From Linanthus parryae (taxonomy: Eukaryota; Streptophyta; Magnoliopsida; Ericales; Polemoniaceae): a DNA stretch of 64,000 bases. The position numbers and the translations under genes were made by a program. The notes under the pieces were generated by a model. That model ran no database searches, was not told the origin of the DNA, and saw only the letters and a list, made by a program, of their open reading frames with translations. Below are positions 9,433 through 20,329 of this stretch, piece after piece (the stretch's first letter is position 1; each line of letters begins with the position of its first letter). The stretch is from the NCBI GenBank assembly GCA_023055425.1, contig JALGPY010000001.1, positions 109,845,057-109,909,056 of the forward strand, read 5' to 3'.

Positions 9433-10735
9433 TCAGTTGACCTCTTGTCTGAGTTCCAGTGGTTGGATATGATAGACTGTGCTCTGTAGGATGATCTGAT
9501 AAGTATTTGAACTTCTTTCTTGGTGTCCAGGTGTATGATCCTTAAAAGCTTTGAGATCTTGACACAATAGAAGGAGCATCATATGTTCTGTCAGTCTCAG
9601 CCTCAAGGCTTTGATATTTTGGCTCAGCAGGGGGTTCAAGGCTTTGAGATTCTTCTGAGTGTTTTTGAAACTTGGTTTTTCTTCTTTTATCTTTCTTATA
9701 ATCATCATCAGCCTCATACTTTTTCAAGTCGAGAACTGCAAAAATTTCACTCAGAGAATCATCAGTACATTCATCAAAAATCACATGAATGCTCTCCTCT
9801 ACAACTTTAGTTCTCTTATTGAAAACTCTATAAGCTTTGCTAGTCTGAGAATAACCAAGAAAAATAACTTCATCACTTCTAGCATTAAACTTACCAGGGT
9901 TAGCCAAAAGGCTTAAAATAAGAAACACTAGGCTTTCTGCCTTTGAAAAGTACATAAGGAGTTTTTTTTTTCAAAATAGGTATGATCAAACATCAATTGA
10001 GCACATAATTGGCAGTATTAACAGCTTCTGTCCACAGATACTTTGGCAAATTACTTTCAAGTAACATGGTTCTAGACATGTCTTTAAGAGTTCTATTTTT
10101 CCTCTCGGCTACTCCAATTTGCTGAGGAGTTCTAGGTGCAGAAAAGTTGTGTGAGATGCCATGCTTTGCACAAAATAAATCAAAATCAAGCTGCTCAGAT
10201 TCTCTACCATGATCACTTCTTATTGATGTAACCGGTAAAATTTTCAAAGTTTGAAGCTCCTTACAAAGCTTTGAGAATTCAGATAATGGTTCAGACTTGT
10301 CTCTAATGAACATAACCCATGTAAATCTGGAATAATCATCAACCACAGCAAGCATATACCTCGTACCTTTGGGTGTTTGAACCCTCATAGGACCACACAA
10401 GTCCATGTGCATCAATTCTAAAGGTCTAGAATTACTTACAAAGTCAATTGACTTGAATGAACTCTTGGTATGTTTACCTTGGGTACATGCCTTGCAAATC
10501 TCATCATCTTTGATTTCAGGATTGGTAAGCCTCTTACCAAATCTTTTGAGATGAGTTTGTTCATGGTATGCATGCTTATATTCTCAATCTTTCTATGCCA
10601 AACCTTTGAGTCATCCTTCAAAGCTTTGAGACATTTCAGACTTTCACCTGCAACTTTGACAGTACATAAAGCATAAACATTGTGTGACCTAGGAGCAGCG
10701 AGTATGCAATTGCCTGATTTTTCATCTTGCACCAC
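9433..10735 (-). pseudogene. GAG-pre-integrase, integrase and linker of the inverted element
   Basis: 10735-10436 carries the pre-integrase zinc region (VWHRKIENISMHTMNKLI) in which the GH of the usual LGH is lost. 10415-9993 is the integrase core with MDLCGPMR and VVDDYSRFTWV (first aspartate), SIRSDHGRE (second) and VAERKNRTL (glutamate). 9955-9542 continues with YSQTSKAYRVFN and then an acidic linker containing the repeated peptide QSLE, encoded by copies of the CAAAGCCTTGA palindrome. The frame breaks between the blocks. Confidence 0.88.
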
Positions 10736-10760
10736 AAATTTCTCCTTGTCAAATACTACC

Positions 10761-11030
10761 TTATTTCAATTTATCACAAAGCTGAGATATACTCAACAAA
10801 TTATACTTAAGACCATCAACTAAATAAACATCTGAAATTGACCTTGCAGAGTGATTACCAGTACTACCAATACCAATGATGTTGCACCTTGTTTTGTCAC
10901 CAAGTGTGATTGTTCCTCTTGACTGCTCTTTAAGCTCATTTAATAAAGATTTCTTTCCACTCATGTGTCTAGAACATCCACTATCCAAAATCCAATTCTG
11001 AACCTTTAAAGCTTTGGTGACATCCTTCAA
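10761..11030 (-). pseudogene. aspartic protease of the inverted element
   Basis: A frame of 89 residues shows WILDSGCSRHMSGKKSLL, with the catalytic D-S-G intact, followed by ITLGDKTRCNIIGIGSTG and VDGLKYNLLSISQLCD. This is the copia-type pepsin-like protease that processes Gag-Pol. The C-terminal end falls at a frameshift before pre-integrase. Confidence 0.88.
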
Positions 11031-11200
11031 AATTCAATCAATGCCTTAACAGCCTATTAGACCAAGTGTAGAATTTGGATTCATACTCAGAATCAACCAT
11101 GTTAGGTGGTCTAAATTCTTTTGGAACCCAAATCTGTTTCCCTTGTCCCTTAAGCTGATAAGGATGGGTATTCCTCATAATGTGAGGTTCTGTCCTTCTA

Positions 11201-12926
11201 AAGGGCAAGTTAATTTCACATGTCCGATTTTAGCACAATAATGACATCTTGGAGAATGTCTGCTTCCTGATTTGACAAATGTGGTTTGGTTTCTTTTTGG
11301 AAATTTAGATTATAACAAATTCCACTTTTGTATACAGAATGCATACTTCCTCCAAGCATAAGATTTAGCTTATGTTCTGAGCCAGCAAAGGTTGAAAGAA
11401 TTTTCTTGGAATCTTGAAGCTTACTAGTCAATGAAGTGTTCTGTTATTTTAAGTCATATGAATGACTCTTTAGATCAACATATTTATCTGTTAAAAGAGA
11501 GTTTTTATCAACAACTTCCCTGACTTGTGATTTTAAAGCTTTGAATGTTGTCCAAGGCTTTGAAGTCACTGTCAATTTTAAACTTAGTAGCTTCAAGACA
11601 TTTGTTTTGAAAAACCAAATCTAAATTTTCTTTTGCTTTCTCATGAACCTTTACTTTCAAGGAATCAATCTCCTGTAACTTTCCTCATTCAAAAACATAC
11701 TTTTGAGGATTTCAGGCAATACATCAGAAGGACTAGATAAAATATTCTTTACCATATCTTCAATTGGCTTCTCTGTAGAGTGATCTTCTTGATGTCCAGC
11801 CATCAAATATAGATTGAATTGCTCTTCATCAGAATCTGAGTCTGAAGAATTTGAATCACTCCATGAGGCTACGATTGCCTTCTTTCTTCTGTTGTCATTT
11901 TCCTTCTTAGGAAATTGTCTGCTTTTATCCTTTTGAGGGAAATTTCTTACCAAATGATATGCATCTCCACATTCATAGCGATTCATAAATTTAGTTTTAT
12001 ATGAATGTGAAGAAGATTTACCTTTTAGATCCTTGCTAGTTGAGGATCTGAATTTTTCCTTGTTATAGTCCTTGTTTCCAAAATTTGTCTTCTCTTTTAG
12101 AATTCTGGCCAAGGCTTTGGAAATCAAGGCTAAGGCTTCTTCATCATCATCATCATCATCTTCCTCCTCTTCAAAGTTTTGAGATTTCTCATTGTCCTTT
12201 TCCTTGAGTGCCAGGTTCTTGATGTTGTCACTCATATCACCATCTACGTCCTTTATTGATATCTCATGAGTGAGCAGTTTTCCTTACAGATCATCTAGTT
12301 CCAAGATGCTTAAATCCTGAGCTTCCTCAATTGCAGTTGTCTTAGCCTCCCATTTAGCTTTTGGCAAGCTTCTGAGTATCTTCATGACTTTTTCTTCATT
12401 TGAGAAAGCTTTTCCCAAAGATTCCAAGTTGTTCACAATGTCTGTAAACCTTTTGAACATGTCCTTGATGGATTCATCAGACCTCATCTTAAACAGTTCA
12501 TACTGTCTTAAAAAGATGTTGATCTTTGTCTTCTTGACTTGGCTAGTTCCTTCATAAGTAACAGTTGGATTATCCCATCTCTCTTTTGCACTCTTGCAGT
12601 TGGATATCCTGTTATCTGCACTAAGAGCACAATGAAATAATTTCAAAGCTTTGTAATTTTTTGATACCTTTTCCAGTTCAGGAAGTGATAGATTTTCCTC
12701 TGATTTGACAGTTCTGATTCCATCAGAAGTAGTATAAAACAAGTTTGGACCATTCACAACAATAGACCATAGCTCCATGTCTTGATCTATGATCAACATT
12801 TTCATTAGTGCCTTCCAATGCCCAGAGTTATCACCACAGAACAGTGGAGGTCTATTGGCTGCTCTTCCCTATGATAATCCTCCATCACCTACATTACTCA
12901 CTGTCACAAGATTGTTAGATCCTTCA
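11201..12926 (-). pseudogene. gag of the inverted element (two zinc knuckles)
   Basis: The minus strand begins near 12926 with no clear ATG and one early stop. It shows NRPPLFCGDNSGHWKALMKM, then a UBN2-type capsid region (LFHCALSADNRI, WDNPTVTYEGTSQVK, MFKRFTDIVNNLESLGKAFS), an acidic run (EEEEDDDDDDEE), a first zinc knuckle lacking its first cysteine (YECGDAYHLVRNFP) and a second intact one (CHYCAKIGHVKLTC) near 11250-11205. Two knuckles with a coiled-coil-like spacer is typical of Sirevirus gag. At least three frames are needed. Confidence 0.85.
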
Positions 12927-12938
12927 ACAGTGACCCAA

Positions 12939-12950
12939 GCTCTGATACCA
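12939..12950 (-). other. primer-binding site (initiator tRNA-Met)
   Basis: The minus strand reads TGGTATCAGAGC exactly, two bases after the LTR end CTTTCA. It fixes the true orientation of the internal region and shows that 12953-13146 is the 3' end of an LTR. Confidence 0.92.
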
Positions 12951-12952
12951 AT

Positions 12953-13146
12953 TGAAAGTTTATAATGTAAGTATATCAACATGATCTAAATACTCTAAAG
13001 GGGGGGGGGGGGGAGGGGTTGAATAGAGTATGCCAACTTTTTCTTAAAAAACAGTCTTTTGAAATTTAGAGAAAATATGCAGTTGATATCTCAAAGCTTT
13101 GGAAAAGATTTGAGAAACTAGAGATATAACTGCAGAACACAGAAGC
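12953..13146 (-). repeat. detached 3' end of the 5' LTR (carried by the inversion)
   Basis: The reverse complement matches 14764-14948 almost throughout, including AACTTTCA at the end and the ATACTCT/AGAGTAT hairpin. It carries a 14-base G run at 13000-13013. With 4963-6262 it completes one LTR. Confidence 0.85.
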
Positions 13147-13437
13147 TTCAAAGCCTTGATACCTATCTTTCTTATTATTTCTATCTCTTCTTTCTTCCAA
13201 GTCCTGAAGTGCTTAAATTTGTTTTCTTTTAAAACACTCATCCTACATTCCTTGTACTCAATTGATGAAAGTAAAAAAGGTGGAGAAAATTATTTATTTT
13301 TGAGTTTTGTTAAATCTTGTAATAATTCTAGATATTGTAGGATGCTGGTTCTTGACTTTTCAAACTAAGCAGTCTTAACTTATCATGGAAACACAATTAA
13401 CCAAATAACCAGCATCCTAATGGCAAAAAATGAGAGA

Positions 13438-14948
13438 TGATAGATCAGAAGCTCTTTGGTATTAATATGTGGATATATACAAAGGAGGAGCTTTGGTTCC
13501 TTGATTATGAAAGCCAGAAACACAAGTGTAACACAAGTGTCAAAGCTTCAATGCTTTGATACACTATAGTTGCCTTATATGTTCTTAACTGTTATGTATT
13601 TTGCAGGTCTATAAGTTATTGTTTGGAATGATTTTGCCATTCTCTATATGTTCTCCAAATACTATGAAATCATGTTTTGGGGTACAACACAACGTTCCAG
13701 ACTGAGATGGATTGGGAATCCAAGTTCATTTTGATTAACTAGCAGTCAAATCTTCAAAGGTTTGAGAATTTATGAGTAATTCTTACTGCTAAGTTCATCT
13801 AACGAGATTTGTGTGTGCATGACAATTCATTTGGTCATAATGTGTTATTGACTTATATTAGTATATTAATACTTGTTCTATAATGGTTAATTGGTATATC
13901 CATTTAATTGAATGTACAAACTGTTTTTATTATCAGACAAAACTTAGCCTAATTTCTTCATGAACTTTTAGCATAATGCTGATCAGATCTTAATTCTAGT
14001 TTGTCTGGATATTGTTTGATATTTTTTTTGAGTGTATGCAGGGTTATTGGGTGTTCCAACGTTTATAAACAAATCAAATATCTATCCAAGCATAGCTGTT
14101 GAAAGAAGCATATCAGGGGAGAGGCTTTTTAGGCATTCAGTTCCTAAAATCTCTCAGGTTTTTGCAGGCTGTTACTTACGAGATCAGTGTTTTGAATTTC
14201 AAGGAGAGACACACTAGGAGAGGCTGATCAACGTGGGAATTGAAGAGTGTTACAAACATGAGAGATTAGATCATATAATTCTTCAATTCATCAGGCCTAT
14301 TAACACTACAGAAGCAAGATCATTCATCAGAGACTGAAGAACACTTCCAAGCTTTATTGCTTATTTCCATTATGTGTTCTTCACACTTTTAATGAAATTT
14401 TAATATCTTTCTATTATATTAAACCTCATAAACTTAGGAAGCTTAGTTGTTCAAGTGAACAACAAAGAGGTTCTTTTTTGTTTCAACAGGTTGTAGCTGG
14501 AGCTAAATAGGTTGGGAACCACAAGCTGTATAGGTGAAGGGTAGCTCACTTAGGCTTGAGATCTATGGCTAAATCTGGGTGATTAATAAGAAGGTGTGTT
14601 AGAATCCTGGAGGGATAAGATCCCTCGGGCAGAGACTTGGTCCAATTGTGACTGAACTCTGTAAAATCCTTGTGTTCTTGATGCTTACTTTTATAATCTT
14701 TACATTCCAGTCGAAGTAGGAAGTTCCAAAGCTTTGGATTTTTCCAAATCTCAAAGCTTTGAAGCTTCTGTGTTATGCAGTTATATCTCTAGTTTCTCAA
14801 ATCTTTTCCAAAGATTTGAGATATCAACTGCATGTTTTCTCTAAGTTTCAAAAGACTGTTTAAAAAAAAAAAAAAAATTGGCATACTCTATTCAACCCCC
14901 TTCCAGAGTATTTAGATCTTGTTGATATACTTACATTAAAAACTTTCA
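13438..14948 (+). repeat. 3' LTR of the Sirevirus-like element (1,511 bp)
   Basis: Starts TGATAGATCAG and ends TTTAAAAACTTTCA-like (ACTTTCA at 14942-14948), directly followed by AGAGA. It contains palindrome copies (for example 14751-14763), an A run near 14862 and the conserved U5 hairpin near 14884-14914. Confidence 0.9.
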
Positions 14949-14953
14949 AGAGA
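14949..14953. repeat. target-site duplication AGAGA (right copy)
   Basis: Pairs with 4958-4962. The LINE reading frame resumes immediately to the right. Confidence 0.85.
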
Positions 14954-15935
14954 CAGTAGGGCACCACTTTCCTTATTTAGCTCCTTTCAAAATCCTTCTC
15001 TTCATAGCATCCTGAAGCAAAGAAGTTAGACCCTTTATACAAAGAATAAACATGTAAGGAGAAGCAGGGTGTCCCTGTGTAATTCCTCTCTAAGGAGTAA
15101 CTGAGCTTTATGTTGACCATTCCCCAGAATTGAGAATTGGATCGTGGTCACACATTTCATCACCTGTGTTACAAACAACTCATGAAAACCTCATTTCTAT
15201 AAGATTGATTTAAGAAAGGTCCATTCCACCCAGTTGTAAGCTTTTGACATATCAAGCTTAAGAGAATAAACCCATTTCTTTCCTTTAGAGTGTTTAATTG
15301 CATGAAGGGTTTCAAAAGACACAATCCCATAGTTAGTAATGAGTCTACCCGGGATAAAAATGCTATTAGTTGGATTAATGACATCATTCAAGGTCTTCTT
15401 GAGTTGATTTGCTATCATTTTTAGATAACCTTGTAACTCACATTGCAAAGGCTGATCGACCTGTAATCCGTTACTAATTTGGGACATGCTACTTTAGGAA
15501 TTATAGCAATATTAGTAACATTAAGAGCATAGATATCCGTACCCTCATTAACAGAGATGTCAAATCTTCCCCTATGACACTCAAAATTTCTGGTATAACA
15601 TATGTGACATTCCATTCCCTCCAGACGCCTTTAGCGGTTGCATCTCAAAAGAGATTCATTGACTTCGTTCGCCGAATAAGACCTTACAACTTCCCAATTC
15701 ATTTTAATTGACACCTTTTGTGGTAAGGTTTGAAGTAATTCATACATACCATGAACTTGCTAGTTTTCTTCTGCCCAAATTTTTTGAGTATTGCATATTG
15801 CTTTAATGACATTTTTCTTTCTTCGTTCCGAGTCAAGCTTGTGAAAGTACGAAGTACCGTGTCACCTTCCCGGAGACATAAGGCTTTGGAAAGTTTTATC
15901 CATTTTAACTCTTTCATATGAAACACTCTACTCAA
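14954..15935 (-). pseudogene. LINE reverse transcriptase N-terminal half
   Basis: Recognisable blocks in changing frames are LSKALCLREGDTVLRTFTSL (15880-15820), IAIIPKVACPKLVTDYRSIS (IPK...DYR.IS, about 15520), LCNVSYKVI, GRLITNYGIVSFETLHAIKH, VYSLKLDMSKAYNWVEWTFL (the first catalytic aspartate in LDMSKAY) and QGHPASPYMFILCIKGL near 15090-15030. These follow the order of L1-type reverse transcriptases. At least two frameshifts and several stops are present. Confidence 0.88.
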
Positions 15936-16076
15936 CTCTTTTTATAAAAATCTGATCTTTTGCAGATTACTCGCAGAAGGAGTGGTCCGCCTAACAGTCT
16001 TGAGATGACGAATGATGTGCTGCTTTTTGCCTCTTTTCTAAAAATGTACCTCTGCTTGCTTCATTTTTGTAACTCT

Positions 16077-16957
16077 TTAGTTGTATATTTTTATCTTCTT
16101 CATGAAACTATTGTTGGACTCTACAATATGCCAATTATTCCAAGCAGTTGAAATAATTTGACCGTAGTCCTCTTCGTGCACCCATTGTGCAGCAAAGGAA
16201 AAGTTTCTTTTTTGGTTTTTGGAATTCTGCCACACGACTTGCTTCAATAAGCAGTGGGCAATGGTCCGACAACGCGAACGGAAAATGCTTGACATTGGAG
16301 TATGGAAACAAGTTCCTCCATTTCTCATTTGAAACGATATGGTCTAACCGCTTTTGAACATTATCATTTGCTGTCGTTTCACTAGACCACGTAAAAAAAA
16401 ATTCCATCATGCCCCATATCCGTGAGATTTCACTCCAGCAACACATCATCATAAGTAATAATCAAACTCGTCTCTGTTCTTCCCCTATATTCATATATTA
16501 ATACAATCTCGTTAAATTCATCACATACCACCAATGGCGCATCGTCAAGCGGCTTTATGCATCTTAAAAGTTACCAAGAAAAATGACGTTTGGAATCATT
16601 CGGGTTTCCATAAAAACTAGTAAAAAAGGACCCACAATTAAAATCATCCACATCTTGTACCCAACAATGAATATGGAAAGTATTAGACGATGGAACTGAA
16701 CCATCAACACTATCATTTCAAAGCAACAATAGACCTCCAACAATGCCTCTTCCTGACTTACACAAAGCACCTTGATACCATAACTTTATTCTTAAACTTT
16801 CACCTTTATCTTTCCACAACTTAGTTTCATACCAGTCCGTCTCTGCTCTTTGCTCCCATTTGAGTATTTTGACTCGTATCTGGGTCACTTTGGCAGAATG
16901 ATTTGGATACAAAATAATATGTTTTTTTGATAATTTTTTCACCGTACTATAGAGCAA
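16077..16957 (-). pseudogene. LINE apurinic-type endonuclease
   Basis: The N-terminal part has YETKLWKDKGESL (the ETKL block with the metal-binding glutamate) and CKSGRGIVGGLLLL, where a VGRSGGLALLW-like block is expected. The C-terminal part (16452-16135) has FTWSSETTANDNVQKRLDHI and FPYSNVKHFPFALSDHCPLL, containing the terminal SDH catalytic motif. Intermediate blocks are in a third frame. Endonucleases of this class nick target DNA for target-primed reverse transcription. Confidence 0.87.
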
Positions 16958-16959
16958 CT

Positions 16960-17294
16960 TTTACTCTACAACACCATGAAAAGATTATCAAAAAATTACA
17001 TTGGTCTGCTATTCAAATCACCGGGTCAAAGTGACCCAGTGAATAGTGACAAAAGTCAAATTGGGAACAAAGAGGAGAGACAGACTGGTACAAGAAAATT
17101 AATGGAGGCACACAATTTTTTACTAAAAAAGAAGAGTGTTGATAGTATTGGAATTTCCAACTCCGGTATCCAGGCAAAAATTTTCATAATTCCCAACGAA
17201 CAAAACTAACATATCAGCAAACAAAGGAAGAAACACTTACAAAAGCAACCAAGATCGGCAATTTAAACCATAAATGGTAGTTTAATGGGGTGAA
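16960..17294. other. unassigned spacer between LINE and next element
   Basis: No convincing coding sequence. A small inverted repeat GGGTCAAAGTGACCC lies at about 17023-17037. The last five bases are the GTGAA target duplication of the next element. Confidence 0.4.
17290..17294. repeat. target-site duplication GTGAA (left copy)
   Basis: GTGAA precedes the LTR start TGTTGG and recurs at 24401-24405 directly after the other LTR. Confidence 0.9.
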
Positions 17295-18663
17295 TGTTGG
17301 AATTGTGCCCTACAGGCAATCAATTTTTCGTGACATTATATGGACTTACTATTCATTATGTTATCGATATGGAGATATGCCAACATCAATGAAGTCCTTC
17401 GAATATAAATGTTATATTCTTAAATATCCCTAGTCGAGTACTACAGTTAATAGGACGACTGTATTACATCGAGACTAGTATGTGGGTAGATTGATATGGG
17501 GATATCAAGTCTAACAAATGGGTACGCATTAGGAGTAATGGCGTACTAGATTGACCCACCATGAGAAGACTACATGGGAGTTATGTGAATGTCACAAGCG
17601 CTTCTCATAGTGACAATGGTGTTGTGATCCTTAGAGAGGATTTGTCCCTCCCACATAACGGGAGTAAATATCCACGACCACTCGATGAGTGAGACTTAGG
17701 AAAATGCATGGCCATGCTCGAATAAACCATTTTGAGATATTGATGTTATTTATTTATCTAAGTCTACTCACAGATCGAGAAACTATGGATTGGATATACA
17801 AGTGTGACACTCCAAGTCTTGTGTCCAATCCGGATAGATGAGACAAATGGATCATACAACACGGTAACATTGGTTACAGAGGTTAGTCAGATCACTGACA
17901 TTCCTATTACTTGGGAGCATTGATGTATTGCTAGGTACCGCTCAATATTTGTAATAACAATTATTACTACCAACGTAATTAGAAACCTAAAGGGTCACAC
18001 ACAATAATAGATCAAGCTGGGTTTATTGCTAATTAGTAGGACTAAATAGCAATAATGAGCTAATTGGACTAAAGTGTAAACTGTGCTCATTAGTTGGACT
18101 AAAGAGCAATTGTGGCATAGAATGTAACTAGTCCCACATTGTTGGATTTATGGGAAAATATGAATTTCTCTAGCTATAAATAGGATTTATAGGCTATGAA
18201 AGTTCATGCTTAACTAATTCCTACACAACACAGTTTACTAGAGAGCTAGAGAGAAAGAAGAAAAGGAGTTTTCTCCTACTAGGGTTCGGCCAAGGGCTTG
18301 GTGCCGCTCCTCTTGGAGCCGTCGGTCACCATTGATGCCGCCCACCTTTTTGCCCACGGCATGGTGCTGTCGTGGAACTCTCCCTACCGCTGCTTGGATG
18401 TGATCGAGTCTGCACAAGTCCAAGTTCATCCTTCTTTTCATGATTGCTAGCACCATTGGAGAAGAAGCCTGATTGAGGTCTATTCGTGTGGATACCGTAG
18501 AGATAAAGATGCTATTCTTTCTATGTGATCGTACCAACCTGGTATGGCTGAGGTAACTTTTATTCTTTCATCATGTTATGATGCTTCACCTGTGATCCTT
18601 GGAGGGGTTTGAGCAGAATAAATTTTCGTATTTACGATGCGCAACCTGCATGAAAACCCTACA
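17295..18663 (+). repeat. 5' LTR of family A element 1 (1,369 bp)
   Basis: Opens TGTTGGAATTG and closes AAACCCTACA just before a degenerate primer-binding site (GTTGTATATGAGCC). It contains a TATA box and, antisense, an open frame of 99 codons (18537-18238) that is also open in the partner LTR. Confidence 0.92.
18175..18182 (+). promoter_or_regulatory. TATA box in family A 5' LTR
   Basis: TATAAATA in the context TAGCTATAAATAGG, about 490 bp before the LTR end. The partner LTR has the mutated TATTAATA at the same place (about 23912). Confidence 0.6.
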
Positions 18664-20250
18664 GTTGTATATGAGCCATAGGTCGCAGCGCATAACACGA
18701 TATTAAGTGTTATTGTCTTTCAGTTTTACACCGTATATGTTTTTTACACGAAAACTGAAATTAAGTAGCATATTAGATGCAAATGGAATATGATTCAACC
18801 AAGCAAGATATAATTTTACATAAGATGTAAGAATTAGTGAAATTAAATCACATAGGATGTGATGAATTGGTTTATTGAAAAATTAGGGTTCATGGGCACC
18901 AAAATTGGGGAAAGGGGTTTTTCCCAACTATGGAAACAACCAATCTTGGGCAACAAGGAAGGAAGGGGAAGGAAGCTAGGGCCAAAACCCTAGCCGCCGC
19001 CCTCTCTCTTCCTTGCGCGCCAAGCAAGGCCGCGACCACATAGGGCATCCTTCCTAAGGCACACGGTTGGACCGTGCTACCTAGGGCCAGCCGGGCCGGT
19101 GGCGTGCGGCGGTCCATGGGGTTCATCCAAGGCTTTGGTTGGACCTCTTGGAACGTTTTGACCCTAATTACCCAATTAACTAAAATTGAACAATGGCGTT
19201 AAAATTGGTTGGTGGATGGATATGGCCTAGGTTGTGGATTTTTTTTTGTGGTTGGTTTACGGCATGCGAGCTGATTATCGCTGTAATAATTAATTTTACA
19301 TCCTGCGAGCTGATCATCTTCTCAACTTGTGAGATTTTATTTATTTATTTATTTAGTTTAGATGCTAGCTAGAATGAGATAATTAGATAATATCCAAGAG
19401 CATGGAGAAGAAGACCAAAAGAACCAAGAAGCCACAATGAAGATGAAGACTCCCATCCTAGGGCATGCGGCTATGGTGGAGCACATGGAGATGAGCACGT
19501 CACTTTAGGGCATATAGATATTATCACTGTCTTGGTAATATCTTAGTATTAGGGGCCATATCCATGCCACATTAATTTTATTTTGTGGATGTTTGTTATT
19601 TATGTCTTGTTATTTATTTTGTGTGGATGGTACAAGCAAAACGTAACAATATTATAATAAGCAACAATGGTCTTTTATTGTGGATTGACCAATCCAAATA
19701 AGTAGATCATGTTGATGGGATCAACCCAAAAAATTGGATAATGACATTTAAATCCCTCAAGGAAATATTAAGTTTTGCCTTCTCTTATTTTAACACCCAT
19801 CATGATCAGGGTTTATTAGTTTCGGGCTTGCCAAAGCAAGGCGATTTTAATTTTACCATGGTGTGATGCGGCGACACAAGCAAGTAATGTGTGGTTTTTA
19901 AAGTAAGAGGTTAAACGTAACTAAGTAGTTTCAATTGGATTGATGACTTAGAGGCATAACAATTGAGATTATCTATAAGATAGATAAATAATGAGTTATT
20001 TGCCCGGTTGCACCAAGAGTTGCATATGGATGCAATTGGAAGGTATTCCTACCTAAATAACCAATTCTTGGGTGACGTGCCAAAGCAGGCTCAAGAAGAG
20101 GTGAAATATGGATCTTGACCCACCAGAAAGTATATGATATTTTTCGCATTAATGGTGAGGGCTACTAATCCGAGAAAAATAGTGGAAGCTATATTTAATA
20201 ATTTAGGTCCTTAATAAATAAAGTTCAAACGTCATAATATTTTGCATAAT
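18664..20250 (+). other. long leader of family A element 1
   Basis: About 1.6 kb without a supported coding frame between LTR and gag. It matches the leaders at 33841-34843 plus 43509-43960 and at 58670-60235, including the phrases GGCATGCGAGCTGATTA and GCTTGCCAAAGCAAGGCGA. An open antisense stretch near 18890-19126 is GC-rich and has no support as a gene. Confidence 0.7.
19770..20040 (+). repeat. leader segment, first copy
   Basis: About 270 bp running from the CTTCTC...CATCATGATCA block to CAAGAGTTGCATATGGATGC. The same segment recurs inside gag at 20466-20730. Confidence 0.75.
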
Positions 20251-20329
20251 CCTTTTATGTTGAATACCAACTACCAAAACACACTAAAACTTAATGGAAG
20301 GAACATCAAATAATGGATCTTTGGATGTG

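Larger units (their letters stand above)
6250..13161 (-). other. inverted block of the Sirevirus-like element
   Basis: The left junction lies in TCAAAGCTTTGAA (6250-6262) and the right junction in TTCAAAGCCTTGATA (13147-13161), both near-palindromes of the same motif. Inside, the minus strand reads LTR end, primer-binding site, gag, pol and ORF3. Bases 13162-13437 resemble the sequence that follows ORF3 in the sister element (about 41943 onward), so they are the un-inverted 3' region upstream of the right LTR. Confidence 0.8.
4963..14948. mobile_element. Sirevirus-like copia element with an inverted interior
   Basis: Two LTRs in plus orientation (4963-6262, truncated; 13438-14948, complete) bound the element, flanked by AGAGA duplications. 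Everything between is minus-oriented: ORF3 (7453-6250), RNase H, reverse transcriptase, integrase, protease, gag, primer-binding site (12950-12939) and then the last part of an LTR (13160-12953). The missing end of the left LTR is exactly the piece attached to the inverted block. The simplest reading is one inversion of about 6.9 kb within an integrated element. A gag with two zinc knuckles, the ORF behind pol and LTR ends with C-rich ATTCAACCCCC point to the Sirevirus group. Confidence 0.85.
14954..16960 (-). mobile_element. L1-type LINE, 5' half (endonuclease and RT N-terminus)
   Basis: On the minus strand the order is endonuclease (about 16957-16150), linker (15935-15700) and reverse transcriptase up to the point where the Sirevirus-like element entered. 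It continues at 4957-3114. The 5' limit of the LINE is not clear; 16960-17294 shows no recognisable coding sequence. Confidence 0.85.

Noticed and set aside
9583..9916. Plus-strand ORFs opposite the integrase linker
   Set aside because: Antisense shadows of the inverted element's pol.
12953..14948. A 2-kb LTR with 190-bp terminal inverted repeats
   Set aside because: At first 12953-13146 and 14764-14948 looked like inverted ends of one LTR. Comparing with 4963-6262 and the solo LTRs shows that the LTR proper is 13438-14948 and the other arm was brought there by inversion of the interior.
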